64,000 nucleotides of DNA from an uncultured Planctomycetota bacterium (GTDB taxonomy: Bacteria > Planctomycetota > Phycisphaerae > Phycisphaerales > UBA5793): NCBI GenBank assembly GCA_900696685.1, contig CAADHA010000166.1, positions 18,934 through 82,933 on the forward strand. Reading direction: 5' to 3'. The translations under genes were made by a program, and so were the position numbers. A model generated the notes under the pieces. The model was not told the origin of the DNA. It did not search any database and saw nothing but the letters and a program-made list of their open reading frames with translations. Positions 1-8,533 of this stretch are shown here, piece after piece. Position 1 is the stretch's first letter. The number at the start of each line of letters is the position of its first letter.

Positions 1-348
1 CCCAGCGGCTACCACCGCGACCTCCAGGCGACGAAGGAGCCGATGATCCGCGCCCTGTCGCGCGGCCTGAAGGCGCTCGACATCGTCCCCGACCTCGTCG
101 CGTCGATGGAGTTTGACCGCGAGCGCATGCGCGCGGCAATTACGCCGGCGATGTTTGCCACCGACCGGGCGATCGAACTCGCCGCACAGGGCGTGCCGTT
201 CCGCGAGGCCTACAGGAACGTGGCGCGCGAGATCGAGGCGATGAGGGACCTGCCGATCGACGAGAGCATCGCGAATCGGACCTCCCTCGGAGGCGCGGGC
301 AACCTCGGCCTTGAACAGTTGCGCCGGCGACTCGCAGGACTGCGCTGA
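1..348 (+). CDS. argH: Argininosuccinate lyase, C-terminal part (5' end outside window)
   Basis: The reading frame is open from base 1 and ends with TGA at 346-348. The translated tail begins PSGYHRDLQATKEPM, matching the conserved C-terminal segment of argininosuccinate lyase (family pattern LPSGYHRDLQ-TKEP), and continues with the helical C-terminal part. The enzyme splits argininosuccinate into arginine and fumarate in the last step of arginine synthesis, in the cytoplasm. The catalytic serine loop and the start lie upstream of the window, so only about 115 residues are visible. The next gene, on the opposite strand, converges on it. Confidence 0.9.
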   Translation, partial: PSGYHRDLQATKEPMIRALSRGLKALDIVPDLVASMEFDRERMRAAITPAMFATDRAIELAAQGVPFREAYRNVAREIEAMRDLPIDESIANRTSLGGAGNLGLEQLRRRLAGLR

Positions 349-447
349 CGGACGAACGCGAGCCTCTTCGCATGCGGCGCACTCCCCTGCGCAGGGCCTC
401 CGGGCCGCGTCTCAACGGCACGCCCGTGCGTTGATGCCTCGGCGCCG

Positions 448-1569
448 TCAAGCAAACCGCAGCGAATACACGAGCGGAAAGTGATTCCCGAGGCACTTCC
501 AGCGATCGCCGCGATCGTCGGAGTAATACACGTTGCCCGTCGTCGTGCCGAAGGCGAGGCAGTCGCCCGCCTTGTCGAGGCAATGGCGGAAGATGACGTC
601 GTAGCACTGCTCCTGCGGCAGACCTTCGCGCAGGGCGTTCCACCTCCGCCCGCCGTCGGTCGTTCGGCTGATGCTCAGCGCGCCGTTCACCGCTACGCGG
701 CACTCGTCCGACACGGCCGGCGCAACCCATGCGCACTTCGGATCGCGCTCGTCCACCGCGATCGCGAAGCCGAAGTTGGCCGGACCGCCGGTCTCGGTCA
801 CGTTGATCCACGAGCGGCCGTCGTCCTCACTCCTCCAGATGCCGCAATGGTTCTGCTGCCAGAGGTGCTTCGTGTCGCCGGGGCACATGACCACGAGGTG
901 CGGGTCGTGGCCGACCTCGGGATTCGGCTCAGGGAGGAAACTCGACTTGAGCCCGTTGTTGCGAACCGTCCACGACTTCCCGCCGTCGGTCGTCTCAAAC
1001 GTCCCGGCACAACTGATGGCGATGAGCACGCGCTTCGAGTTGTGCGGATCGACGATGACGGAGTGGATGCCGGCATGATCGCGCCCGCCGCCGAACCACT
1101 GCCCGGCCAGGCGCGAAGGGTGATCCCAGAGCGGGCGGTTGAGTTGCCACGTGTCGCCGCCGTCGTCGCTCACGAAGAGCCCGCCCGGCTCGGTGCCGAT
1201 GTACAGGCGGTTCGGCTCATCGTCGCCGCCGGGCGCGATGCACCAGATGTAACGAAGCGTCGCGGGCTTGTCGGGCGCCGTCGGATCGTTGCTCATCATC
1301 GAGTTCCTGATGACCTCGCCCTCCGGGTACTTCGGCGGGGGCACTTCTGCCCACGTCCTGCCGCGGTCGCTCGAGCGCGAGAGTTTGGCGCCCCAGTGCC
1401 CGTGGTCCTGCCCCGCCCACAGGACGCCGGTGCGAGGATCGATCATTGCGTAGGAGATGGGAATCCCCAGGAACGAGACGCCGGAGAGTCTCCAGGCGCG
1501 ACCGATGCGGTCGAAGACGAACAGTCCTTTGCGTGTGCCGAGCAGTAGTGTGTTGCCTCGCGTGGGCAT
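448..1569 (-). CDS. BNR/sialidase-like beta-propeller protein (WD40/YVTN/BNR-like family)
   Basis: 373 residues with several Asp-box-like repeats (SSDRGRTW, SDDGGDTW, TTDGGKSW, SEDDGRSW, TTDGGRRW, SDDRGDRW) spaced 50-70 residues apart, which predicts a six-bladed propeller of the sialidase/VPS10 superfamily. It begins MPTRGNTLLLGTRKGLFVF with no signal peptide, so it is probably cytoplasmic. The Asp boxes are structural; I see no complete sialidase catalytic triad, so an enzymatic name is not justified. It lies 48 bp downstream of a MoaD-like gene on the same strand and is probably co-transcribed with it. I recall this pairing from other bacteria, which would suggest a joint function, but that function is unknown to me. 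Confidence 0.8.
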   Translation of the reverse strand: MPTRGNTLLLGTRKGLFVFDRIGRAWRLSGVSFLGIPISYAMIDPRTGVLWAGQDHGHWGAKLSRSSDRGRTWAEVPPPKYPEGEVIRNSMMSNDPTAPDKPATLRYIWCIAPGGDDEPNRLYIGTEPGGLFVSDDGGDTWQLNRPLWDHPSRLAGQWFGGGRDHAGIHSVIVDPHNSKRVLIAISCAGTFETTDGGKSWTVRNNGLKSSFLPEPNPEVGHDPHLVVMCPGDTKHLWQQNHCGIWRSEDDGRSWINVTETGGPANFGFAIAVDERDPKCAWVAPAVSDECRVAVNGALSISRTTDGGRRWNALREGLPQEQCYDVIFRHCLDKAGDCLAFGTTTGNVYYSDDRGDRWKCLGNHFPLVYSLRFA

Positions 1570-1617
1570 GTGCCTCTCCAGATCGTGCTCAGGTCGTGTC
1601 GTTGGATCGCCCTGTTC

Positions 1618-1899
1618 TTACCCGCCCGAGAGCGCCTGCATGATGTGGACGTTCGCCGCATGGTCGAGCGAGTCGGTCAATCCCTGGCGGTCGTGAATGG
1701 GAGCGCCGTCGACAAAGATGTTCACATGCCGCCGCAGCGCGCCGGCGTCATCGCAGAGATACCCGGCGAGGCCGGGGTAGAGCGCATCGAGATCGCCAAC
1801 GAGCGCCCGGACGTTTGCTGAATCCACGTCCACGAGCGCCGTCTCGCCCAGCGCGGGAAAGAAGCGATGCAGATGCCGGGTGAACGCGACGCGCACCAT
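1618..1899 (-). CDS. MoaD/ThiS-family small sulfur-carrier-like protein
   Basis: 93 residues from the ATG at 1897-1899, which is preceded by GGAG at 7 nt. A longer in-frame ATG at 2022 would add about 40 residues without conserved character. The protein has the ubiquitin-like length and ends in the diagnostic double glycine (QALSGG), the site adenylated and thiocarboxylated in MoaD and ThiS. There is no molybdopterin or thiamine gene nearby, so it probably serves another sulfur-transfer or conjugation role. It is the first gene of a two-gene unit with the BNR protein. The family call is firm from the tail and size; the pathway is unknown. Confidence 0.8.
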   Translation of the reverse strand: MVRVAFTRHLHRFFPALGETALVDVDSANVRALVGDLDALYPGLAGYLCDDAGALRRHVNIFVDGAPIHDRQGLTDSLDHAANVHIMQALSGG

Positions 1900-2209
1900 G
1901 AGGCGACTCCAAAGACAGCGGACTTGCGGGAAAGGATACCCTCCTGCGTCTGTGCCGTCGGGTCGGCCGCCGCTGCTCCCGCTCTGCGCCGGAGGCTCTT
2001 CAATGCCGCATCGCCGGTTCACGCGGGCAAATGCGGCCCAGAGGACGGAATTTTCTGCTCTTGACCCTCTTACCGATTCCGGAATTGGTTAAAATGTCAG
2101 CGTTTGCTCCGTTGAACTTGCCGCTGGCAGGTCACACGAGCAATCGGGCTCGTTGGACCGATCCCTCGGGGATCGTTGCGCCCCGTTCCGGGGAAGAAGG
2201 AGAAAGACC
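1900..2209. other. Divergent intergenic region between MoaD-like gene and secreted-protein gene
   Basis: 310 bases without a convincing gene. It must hold the two divergent promoters. A TAAAAT hexamer at 2090-2095 could be a -10 for the rightward gene, but the only TTGACC upstream (2061) is spaced too far for a standard promoter. I see no repeat or RNA gene. Confidence 0.4.
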
Positions 2210-3229
2210 ATGGAGCGTTTTCATTCCCGGCCTGCGTTGACAGTCGTGTGCACGTTCGCCGTCGCATCGGCGGCGATGGGACAAACCGACACGCTCTACG
2301 TGACCGACGGCGACTCGGCCCGCCTGGCCATTGTTCAGGGAGGCGTCCTGCAGGCGATCCGCACGACTCACATCCGGGGCTATCCGATCGCCGTACGGGG
2401 CACGATCTGGATCGGCGACTACAACGGCGCGCAGCCCAACGCGATCGAGTATGACCTCGCCGGATTCCCTACGGGCGGGTCGGTCCCCTATACGCCGGTG
2501 AACGCGGTCGATGGGGCCGTCAACGGCGACACCAACTACCAGGTGGGACGCGCGTTCAGCACCAATGCCGCCGTCTACAGCGCCAATGCCAACTGGTCGG
2601 GGCAGCAGCCGATGTTCAACGTCGCCGGCACTGACCTCGTCGGCATTACTTTTGATGGGGTCAGCGGCAACCTGTGGGTCTCCGATCGCAACAGCATCTA
2701 CCAGTACGGCCTAGGCGGCAACCTCATCTCCCAGTTCGCCCACTCGAGCGGGCGTGGCTGCATCGCCTGGGAGCCGTCCACCGACACGATCTGGTACGTC
2801 CGCAACGGATCCAACCAGATCGACCAGTACTCGAAGACGGGATCGCTCCTCCAGAGCCTGACGGTCACGGGTCTGGCATCCAACAACTGGGGGGCGGAGT
2901 TCCCCATGGTCGCGGCCGGGGTGCGGCTGTCACGCGAGGGTGCCTGCCCGGGTCGAGTCACCGCGACTGTGCGCGGCGCGACGCCTGACGGCCAGGTCGG
3001 CCTGATCTACGCGCGCAACACCGGCAATTTCACCATCCCGCCCGCCCAGCCCTGCGCCGGAACGCAACTGGGCCTGGGCTCGCAGGCGATCCGCCTCGTC
3101 GCGACCACGCGGGCGGACGGCAACGGCGTTGCGGTCTTCAGCGGTAACGCCCCCGCGCCGTCCTGCGGCGGCCATCTCCAGGCCATTGACGTCCGGACCT
3201 GCTCAACGAGCAACGTCGAGCAACTCTGA
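2210..3229 (+). CDS. Secreted beta-propeller-like protein with four-cysteine C-terminal domain
   Basis: 339 residues from the ATG at 2210, preceded by GAAGGAGAAAG. An upstream in-frame ATG at 2153 is rejected because this start gives a clean Sec signal peptide (ALTVVCTFAVASAAMGQ). Residues about 22-235 contain repeated short units such as LYVTDG, IWIGDYNG, LWVSDRN and IWYVRNG, typical of an NHL/YVTN-like propeller. The last about 100 residues form a separate domain with four cysteines (ACPG, QPCAG, PSCGG, RTCSTSN) and the string ARNTGNFTI. That string and most of this domain recur in the secreted protein at 51103-52218. Predicted periplasmic or extracellular; function unknown. Confidence 0.75.
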   Translation: MERFHSRPALTVVCTFAVASAAMGQTDTLYVTDGDSARLAIVQGGVLQAIRTTHIRGYPIAVRGTIWIGDYNGAQPNAIEYDLAGFPTGGSVPYTPVNAVDGAVNGDTNYQVGRAFSTNAAVYSANANWSGQQPMFNVAGTDLVGITFDGVSGNLWVSDRNSIYQYGLGGNLISQFAHSSGRGCIAWEPSTDTIWYVRNGSNQIDQYSKTGSLLQSLTVTGLASNNWGAEFPMVAAGVRLSREGACPGRVTATVRGATPDGQVGLIYARNTGNFTIPPAQPCAGTQLGLGSQAIRLVATTRADGNGVAVFSGNAPAPSCGGHLQAIDVRTCSTSNVEQL

Positions 3230-3292
3230 ACCGCAGACAGCGGCGGGATCGGCCAGGTTCAACGCGCCGGCCGTCCCAACTCACAAGAAAGC

Positions 3293-3323
3293 AGCCGCAC
3301 CCCGTCTCAGGCGGGGTGCGGCT
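3293..3323. terminator. Bidirectional hairpin terminator
   Basis: A perfect 12-bp stem (3293-3304 with 3312-3323) with a 7-nt loop sits between two converging genes. On the minus strand it is followed by a T-rich run (TGCTTTCTT), and on the plus strand by TTGCG. It probably ends both the secreted-protein transcript and the rpsB-tsf transcript. Confidence 0.7.
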
Positions 3324-3400
3324 TGCGTTGGTCCGTCGAGCCTCGGTCAGGCAATCGGGCAGATGTGGACGGTCGCGGCAGACGGTCTCGAGCCGCATAC

Positions 3401-4213
3401 TCACATCCCGACCTGGAGGCGGGCGAAGCGCAGAATCGTCACCCCCTTGGGCAGCACATCCTTGACCATCTGCTTGCCTTCCGGATCCTTCACGTACTTC
3501 TGGTTGAGAAGCGTGACTTCCTGGAGGAACTTGCGGATCTTGCCCTCGACCATTTTCTCGGCGATTTCCGCCGGCTTGCCGGACTCAATCGCCTCCTGCC
3601 TGGCAAACGCCCGCTGCTTCTCAATGACGGCAGGATCGACGTCCTTCTCCGTCACGCCCAGCGGCGTCGTGGCGAAACTCACGATGTGCATGCAGATGCC
3701 CTTGGCGACTTCGGCATCCACCACGCCGTCGAAAGTAATAACTGCGGCCTTCTGATTGTCGAAGTGCAGGTATGCGCCGACGCACGGGGCTTCAAGTTTC
3801 AGACCGCGCCGGTAGACGGTGTTCTCGCCCGTCGTGATGCGGATGTTGTCCACGATGGAGGTGATCCTGTCGTTGGCCTTCACTTCGCCTGCGGGTCCGG
3901 CGAGGGCGATCGCTGCGATTTCGTTGGCGGCCTTCTCGACCATCTCGTTGCGCGCGGTGAAGTCGGTCTCGACGTTGACCTCGACAATGGCGACGGCCTT
4001 GCGGTCGGGCGAAGCGGCGATGGCGAGTCGGCCCTGGGCCATGGCCCGGCCGGCGCGCTCGTCCATCTTGCCCTTGAGTTTGGCGCGGAGCCACTCGACG
4101 GCCTTCTCCATGTCGCCGCCGTTCTCGGCCAGGGCTTCCTTGCAGTCCATCATCCCGAGGCCGGTGCGCTGGCGCAGGGCCATCACGTCTTTTGCGCTGA
4201 TCGTTGCTGACAT
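3401..4213 (-). CDS. tsf: Translation elongation factor Ts
   Basis: 270 residues, close to the usual length of about 280. The N-terminus carries the EF-Ts signature region LRQRTGLGMMDCKEAL within a UBA-like domain, followed by the core domain with TDFTARNEMV. It exchanges GDP for GTP on EF-Tu. The ATG at 4211-4213 is preceded by GAAGGGA at about 9 nt. It lies 144 bp downstream of rpsB on the same strand, the classical rpsB-tsf order, and ends before a hairpin terminator at 3293-3323. No pyrH or frr follows. Confidence 0.96.
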   Translation of the reverse strand: MSATISAKDVMALRQRTGLGMMDCKEALAENGGDMEKAVEWLRAKLKGKMDERAGRAMAQGRLAIAASPDRKAVAIVEVNVETDFTARNEMVEKAANEIAAIALAGPAGEVKANDRITSIVDNIRITTGENTVYRRGLKLEAPCVGAYLHFDNQKAAVITFDGVVDAEVAKGICMHIVSFATTPLGVTEKDVDPAVIEKQRAFARQEAIESGKPAEIAEKMVEGKIRKFLQEVTLLNQKYVKDPEGKQMVKDVLPKGVTILRFARLQVGM

Positions 4214-4357
4214 GCCATCATCCCTTCTGTTGCCTGTCGGCCGGACGGGCCGCCGATCGATCCGATCAGCGTCGAACCGCCCGGATACTTCTGAGTGTGC
4301 TCAGCGCTCGCGGGAGCGTGCCAACGGAGCGAATGCCGCCGAGTTCTGCCAGGCTGC

Positions 4358-5242
4358 TCAATTCGACCCCTGATTGGGTCCGACGGGAGCGGCGGCTTCG
4401 ACGGCCGGATCGGCGTGGACTTCGGGGCCCGCGGCGACGGGTTCGTCCTTCGTGAACATCGCCCGTCTGCTGCGGCGAGGCGGCGGGGCGGCGGTTCCTT
4501 CGGCCGGAGCACCGCGCGACTCATCGTCGGCCTGCTGCGCGACGACCCGCTGATTCTTGCCTTCCACGACCGCGGCGCACAACTCGCGGACGATCACGTC
4601 GATCGACCGCATCGAGTCGTCGTTGCCGGGAATGGGGATGTCGGCAAGGTCGGGATCGCCGTCGGTGTCGATGAGGCAGATCGTCGGAATGCCCAGTTTC
4701 TTCGCCTCCATGATCGCGTTGAGTTCGCGCTTCACGTCGATGACAACGACGGCGCCGGGCAACTTGGCCATGTTGCGGATGCCTTCGAGGTTCCGCAGGA
4801 TTTTCTTGCGCTCGCGGCGCAACTGGCTCTCCATCTTCTTGGAGTAATTGACGATTTCACCGCTCTCCTCGATGCGTTCGAGTTCTTCGAGGCGCTTGAG
4901 GCGCGAGCGGATGGTGCGGAAGTTGGTGAGTGTGCCGCCCAGCCACCGCTCGATCACCCAGTGCATCTTCACGTCGCCGACGCGCTCGCGGAGGACGTCG
5001 CGTGCCTGGCGCTTCGTGCCGACAAAGCACACGTCCTTCCCGGAGGCGACCGTCTTGGCGATGAACTTCTTGGCCAGCAGAAGACCCTTGACAGTCTCCT
5101 TGATGTCGATGATGTGGATGTTGTTGCGCTTGCCGTAGATGTACGGCTGCATGCGCGGGTTCCAGTTGGAACTGCGCTGTCCGAAGTGGATGCCCGCTTC
5201 GATGAGGTCGCTCACGAGCGACTTGGGAGTGGTCTGGGCCAT
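4358..5242 (-). CDS. rpsB: 30S ribosomal protein S2 with an extended acidic/Ala-rich C-terminus
   Basis: 294 residues from the ATG at 5240-5242, preceded by AAAGGAG. The in-frame ATG at 5308 is not used because S2 begins at or near LIEAGIHFGQRSSNWNP. Family hallmarks are the N-terminal H-F-G-x-R-x3-W-NP region, IYGKRNNIHIIDI, and the C-terminal IPTICLIDTD and IPGNDDS motifs. After about residue 230 there is a tail of about 55-65 residues rich in Ala, Pro, Glu and Arg, not part of the ribosomal fold. A promoter at 5502-5530 and a leader of about 250 nt precede it. Confidence 0.95.
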   Translation of the reverse strand: MAQTTPKSLVSDLIEAGIHFGQRSSNWNPRMQPYIYGKRNNIHIIDIKETVKGLLLAKKFIAKTVASGKDVCFVGTKRQARDVLRERVGDVKMHWVIERWLGGTLTNFRTIRSRLKRLEELERIEESGEIVNYSKKMESQLRRERKKILRNLEGIRNMAKLPGAVVVIDVKRELNAIMEAKKLGIPTICLIDTDGDPDLADIPIPGNDDSMRSIDVIVRELCAAVVEGKNQRVVAQQADDESRGAPAEGTAAPPPRRSRRAMFTKDEPVAAGPEVHADPAVEAAAPVGPNQGSN

Positions 5243-5426
5243 GAATCCGATGCTCCTTTCGAGCACAGCGACACCGGCGGACGACTGGTCAGCGCCTCGG
5301 CCCGCCACGCGCGGGCAACGAAACGAATCCCCCGCGCCAAGGGCGCTTCTGGGTGAACAAATGCGGTCTGATTCTTCAAGAGAATGAAGACCTGCGGACT
5401 GTCAGGATTCCGTCGCCGAACACTCG

Positions 5427-5446
5427 CGGCCCGCTGAAACGGGCCG
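5427..5446 (-). promoter_or_regulatory. Hairpin in the rpsB 5' leader
   Basis: A 7-bp perfect GC stem (CGGCCCG / CGGGCCG) with a 6-nt loop lies in the predicted untranslated leader, about 185 nt before the rpsB start. Autogenous control of rpsB through leader structures is known in other bacteria; a regulatory role here is inference. Confidence 0.35.
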
Positions 5447-5501
5447 GGAGCGCTCCACACCACGACGGAAACCCCCGATCGCTGACCTCGATCAAGAAAA
5501 G

Positions 5502-5530
5502 AGTTTAGTCTCCTCCCTCGAATGATTCAA
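5502..5530 (-). promoter_or_regulatory. Sigma-70-type promoter of rpsB-tsf
   Basis: On the minus strand TTGAAT (5525-5530) and TAAACT (5502-5507) are separated by exactly 17 nt. They lie about 260 bp upstream of the rpsB start, in the right orientation, in a locally AT-richer stretch. Confidence 0.65.
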
Positions 5531-5639
5531 CGGCAGCAGTTTCCCGTGCGCAGAAGGGTGAAGTGAGGCCGCAGGCGGCCTCGCGTGAAGGTGCTGACCC
5601 CCCTGCCCCGTCGGTTCAGCGCCTGGCGCGGCGTGCGGC

Positions 5640-6497
5640 TCAGGCGGGGATCGGCCGCCGGTTGAGGATCGGCATCAGGTCGAAGTACGGACGGATGATC
5701 TCCGATTCCGACTGCTCGAACTGTCCATAAGTGCCGTCAAAGAACACCCGTCCCTCGTGAAGCATGATGATTCGCGGCTGAAGGCGATGCAGCAGATCCT
5801 TATCGTGCGTGATGATCACCGTTGTGCGCGGAATCCCCCGGCCGGTGGGACGCTGGTGTGTGTCGTGGATCAGCCGGTGAATCTGGGCCGCGTGGGTCGG
5901 ATCCAGCCCCGTTGTCGGCTCGTCATAAAACATCAGTATCGGGTCCATTGACATGGCGCGGGCGACGGCCACGCGCTTGGCCATGCCTCCCGACAGTTCG
6001 TCGCGGTCCTTGACGAGCAGCGACTGCATGTCCTTGAACCCGACCGACTCAAGAGCGGCAACGGCAATGGGCTCGATATCGGCGTCGGCCATGCCCTTGA
6101 CCTCGCGGAACCACAGGGCGATATTCTCGAACACCGTACCGGAGAACAGGGCGTTGCGCTGGAAAACCACGGCCCAGTGAGTGCGCAGGCGATCCATCTC
6201 CTCCTCTGTGAGGTTGGCGATGTCCACAAGGCCGTGATCGGCGCGCTCGTGGTCGGCGATGAGCACCCGCCCGCGATCGGGCTGCAACTGTCGAAGAATG
6301 TGCCTGAGAAGAACGGTCTTGCCGCAGCCTGAGCCGCCGACGATCGCCGTCAGGTCTCCGCGGTCGACTTCGAGGGATACGCCGCTGAGAACCGCGTGAT
6401 TGTTGAAGGATTTGTGCAGGTCGTCGATGCGGATCTCCGTCACGTGCGCGTGGGGCATGGCGGAGGGATGATACGGCCGCGGCGCCCGCGCGGTCAT
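5640..6497 (-). CDS. ABC transporter ATP-binding protein, MlaF-like
   Basis: 285 residues. Walker A GGSGCGKT, signature LSGGMAKRVAVARA, Walker B ILMFYDEPTTGLDP and the H-loop ITHD are all present. The combination of LSGGM-KR and DEPTTGLDP resembles the MlaF/Ttg2A lipid-transport ATPases. The start at 6497 forms an ATGA overlap with the stop of the ClC gene, implying translational coupling; an internal ATG 13 codons in is an alternative. No MlaE-type permease or MCE protein gene is adjacent, so its membrane partner must be encoded elsewhere. Cytoplasmic, membrane associated. Confidence 0.85.
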   Translation of the reverse strand: MTARAPRPYHPSAMPHAHVTEIRIDDLHKSFNNHAVLSGVSLEVDRGDLTAIVGGSGCGKTVLLRHILRQLQPDRGRVLIADHERADHGLVDIANLTEEEMDRLRTHWAVVFQRNALFSGTVFENIALWFREVKGMADADIEPIAVAALESVGFKDMQSLLVKDRDELSGGMAKRVAVARAMSMDPILMFYDEPTTGLDPTHAAQIHRLIHDTHQRPTGRGIPRTTVIITHDKDLLHRLQPRIIMLHEGRVFFDGTYGQFEQSESEIIRPYFDLMPILNRRPIPA

Positions 6498-8413
6498 GAA
6501 CTCTCCAGCGCCTGCTGGTAGGTGCGGATGACGTTGGCGCGGGTGATGAGGCCCAGCGGCCGGCGGTCGTCTCGAGGCGACAGCAGACAGATTCCCGCCA
6601 CGTCGTGGTCGGCGAACTTGTCCATGACCGTGTCGAGCGTCTCGTCCGGATCGATCGTCGGCAGGTCGGTGCGGAGGAGTTCCGCCACGAGCAGCAGAGG
6701 GATCGCCTCGCGATCGACGAGCGCGGTCCGCAGGTCTTCGCCGGTGACCATTCCCAGATACCGCCCGTGTTCATCGACGACGACGAAGTCCGGGGCCGTG
6801 CGGGGCATGTGGAGGGCGATGAGTTTGGACAGGGGATCGGAGGCGTAGATCGGTTCGGGCGGCAGAGGCGTGAGGGGCACGTTCCGGGCCAGCACGCGCC
6901 GCATCACGGTCTGGTCGCGTCCGCCGCCGACGAACACGCCCGCGCTGCGCAGCTTCATCGTGTAGATCGAGTCGCGCATCCAGAGGTGCGAGCCGATCGC
7001 CGCGATGATCGAAGCGAGCATGGCGGGCAGCAGCACGTGCGGCTCGCGCGTCAGTTCGTAGAGCAGCAGGATCGCGGTAAAGGGGGCGAAGGTTGTGCCC
7101 GCGATCACCGCCGCCATGCCGACGAGCGCATAGGAAGCGGGAGTCACGCCGACCGGAATGAGGTTGAGACGTTCGAGGATCAGTCCGAAGGCGGCGCCGG
7201 AAGTGGCGCCGATGTACAGCGAGGGAGCGAAGACGCCGCCTGAGCCGCCCGAGCCAAGCGTCATGCATGTACCCGCCGCCTTGAAGAGAGTGAGCAGGAC
7301 CAGGACGGGAATGAGCAGCGGAAATCCCTGTGGCAAAGACGCCGGCGGCGCCGGGTCATGGCCGCGACCCGCTTGCGTCTTCGCCTCAGGTGCAGGAGCG
7401 CCCGCTCCCGCGCCGCCCGTGTCCGACGAGGGTGGTTCATGGGGGGGCGAATAGGTTCCCGGCTCGATGAGCCGCACGATCGTCTCGTAGCCGTTGCCGA
7501 AGAAGGGCGGCACGCGCTGGTCCGCGCCGTAGCCGCGCATCAGGAGAACCCAGACGATTCCCGCCGCCCCGAGCATCAGCGCCCCGAAGACAGGCAGCAG
7601 GATTCGACTCATGCGCACGCGATCAAACTGCTCTTCCGCCCAATGCAGGATGCGCGTGAAGCCGACGCTCACGAGCACGCACACCAGTCCGAGCAGGACG
7701 TAACTGGGCAACTCGACCGGAGTGAACTCGTATCCAGCCAGGCCGACGGCGAAGATGGCGTCGCGCTGGTGCAGGAGCACCTGCGTCATGGCTGTCGAAA
7801 AGACGCTGGCGATGACGATGGGCGCGAGCACCTTGAGGGAGAAGTCGCGCAGCATCACTTCAAGCACAAAAAAGACGCCCGCGATGGGCGCGTCAAAGAC
7901 GGAGGCGATCCCGGCCGCCGCGCCGCATCCAACGAGCGTGCTGAGTTCGACGCGGTTGACCTTCGCCGCCTGTCCGAAGACAGAGCCGGATGTGGCGCCG
8001 ATCTGGACAATGGGCCCCTCGACTCCGCCCGAGCCGCCCGAGCCGACAGTGGCGATTGAGGCGAAGATCTTGACCACGCCGACGCGCCATGGAATCCGCC
8101 CGCCGCGCCGGGCGATGGCGTCGATGACCTGCGGCACACCGTGGCCCCTTGCGTCGTTCGCGAAGAAGTGGACCATGACGCCGGTGATGAGCGCGCCAAG
8201 CATCGGAAGGACCGGCAGGAGGAAGATCGGCCACGCCCCCTGTACCTCTCGCGAGGCGTGTTCGGTCAGGTGCAGCGCCTTGGCGAAGGCCACCGCCCCC
8301 CCTGCCGTGGCCGTGCCGATCAAGGCGCCGTAGATGATGAGCACCCAGTCGCGGCCCAAGCCGAGGTCGAGTGCCCGGACCCGGCTCACCACACTGCTCA
8401 GGACTGGTTTCAT
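6494..8413 (-). CDS. ClC-family chloride channel/transporter with C-terminal CBS pair
   Basis: 639 residues from the ATG at 8411-8413. An in-frame TTG at 8518 would extend it but lies only 16 bp from the tRNA. ClC selectivity-filter motifs are visible: GSGGSGGVEGP (with the gating glutamate, but Val where Arg/Lys is common) and GSGGSGGVFAPSL, plus about ten hydrophobic helices. A Pro/Ala/Gly-rich linker interrupts the membrane domain at 7320-7450. The last about 120 residues form two CBS domains (DFVVVDEHGRYLGMVTGEDL; GICLLSPRDDRRPLGLITRA) that may sense nucleotides. It moves chloride or exchanges Cl-/H+ at the inner membrane. Overlaps the ABC-ATPase gene by 4 bp. Confidence 0.92.
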   Translation of the reverse strand: MKPVLSSVVSRVRALDLGLGRDWVLIIYGALIGTATAGGAVAFAKALHLTEHASREVQGAWPIFLLPVLPMLGALITGVMVHFFANDARGHGVPQVIDAIARRGGRIPWRVGVVKIFASIATVGSGGSGGVEGPIVQIGATSGSVFGQAAKVNRVELSTLVGCGAAAGIASVFDAPIAGVFFVLEVMLRDFSLKVLAPIVIASVFSTAMTQVLLHQRDAIFAVGLAGYEFTPVELPSYVLLGLVCVLVSVGFTRILHWAEEQFDRVRMSRILLPVFGALMLGAAGIVWVLLMRGYGADQRVPPFFGNGYETIVRLIEPGTYSPPHEPPSSDTGGAGAGAPAPEAKTQAGRGHDPAPPASLPQGFPLLIPVLVLLTLFKAAGTCMTLGSGGSGGVFAPSLYIGATSGAAFGLILERLNLIPVGVTPASYALVGMAAVIAGTTFAPFTAILLLYELTREPHVLLPAMLASIIAAIGSHLWMRDSIYTMKLRSAGVFVGGGRDQTVMRRVLARNVPLTPLPPEPIYASDPLSKLIALHMPRTAPDFVVVDEHGRYLGMVTGEDLRTALVDREAIPLLLVAELLRTDLPTIDPDETLDTVMDKFADHDVAGICLLSPRDDRRPLGLITRANVIRTYQQALESS

Positions 8414-8533
8414 CTGGATTGGGACGGCGGCCCGAAACGCAGGGCCTGGAGATGAAGCCGATTCCGGGCGCTCCCCCAGTCCGAATACGCGAGGCGGCTT
8501 ACTCGCCTTGCGATTCAAGCCCCACGTCCGTAA

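Larger units (their letters stand above)
5243..5639 (-). other. rpsB upstream and leader region
   Basis: 397 bases without a gene. It contains the rpsB promoter (5502-5530), a leader of roughly 250 nt and a GC-rich hairpin at 5427-5446. The rest, including the 3' flank of the ABC-ATPase gene, shows nothing I can name. Confidence 0.5.

Noticed and set aside
4295..5356. A long frame opposite rpsB
   Set aside because: It is the antisense shadow of rpsB, which has full S2 motifs.
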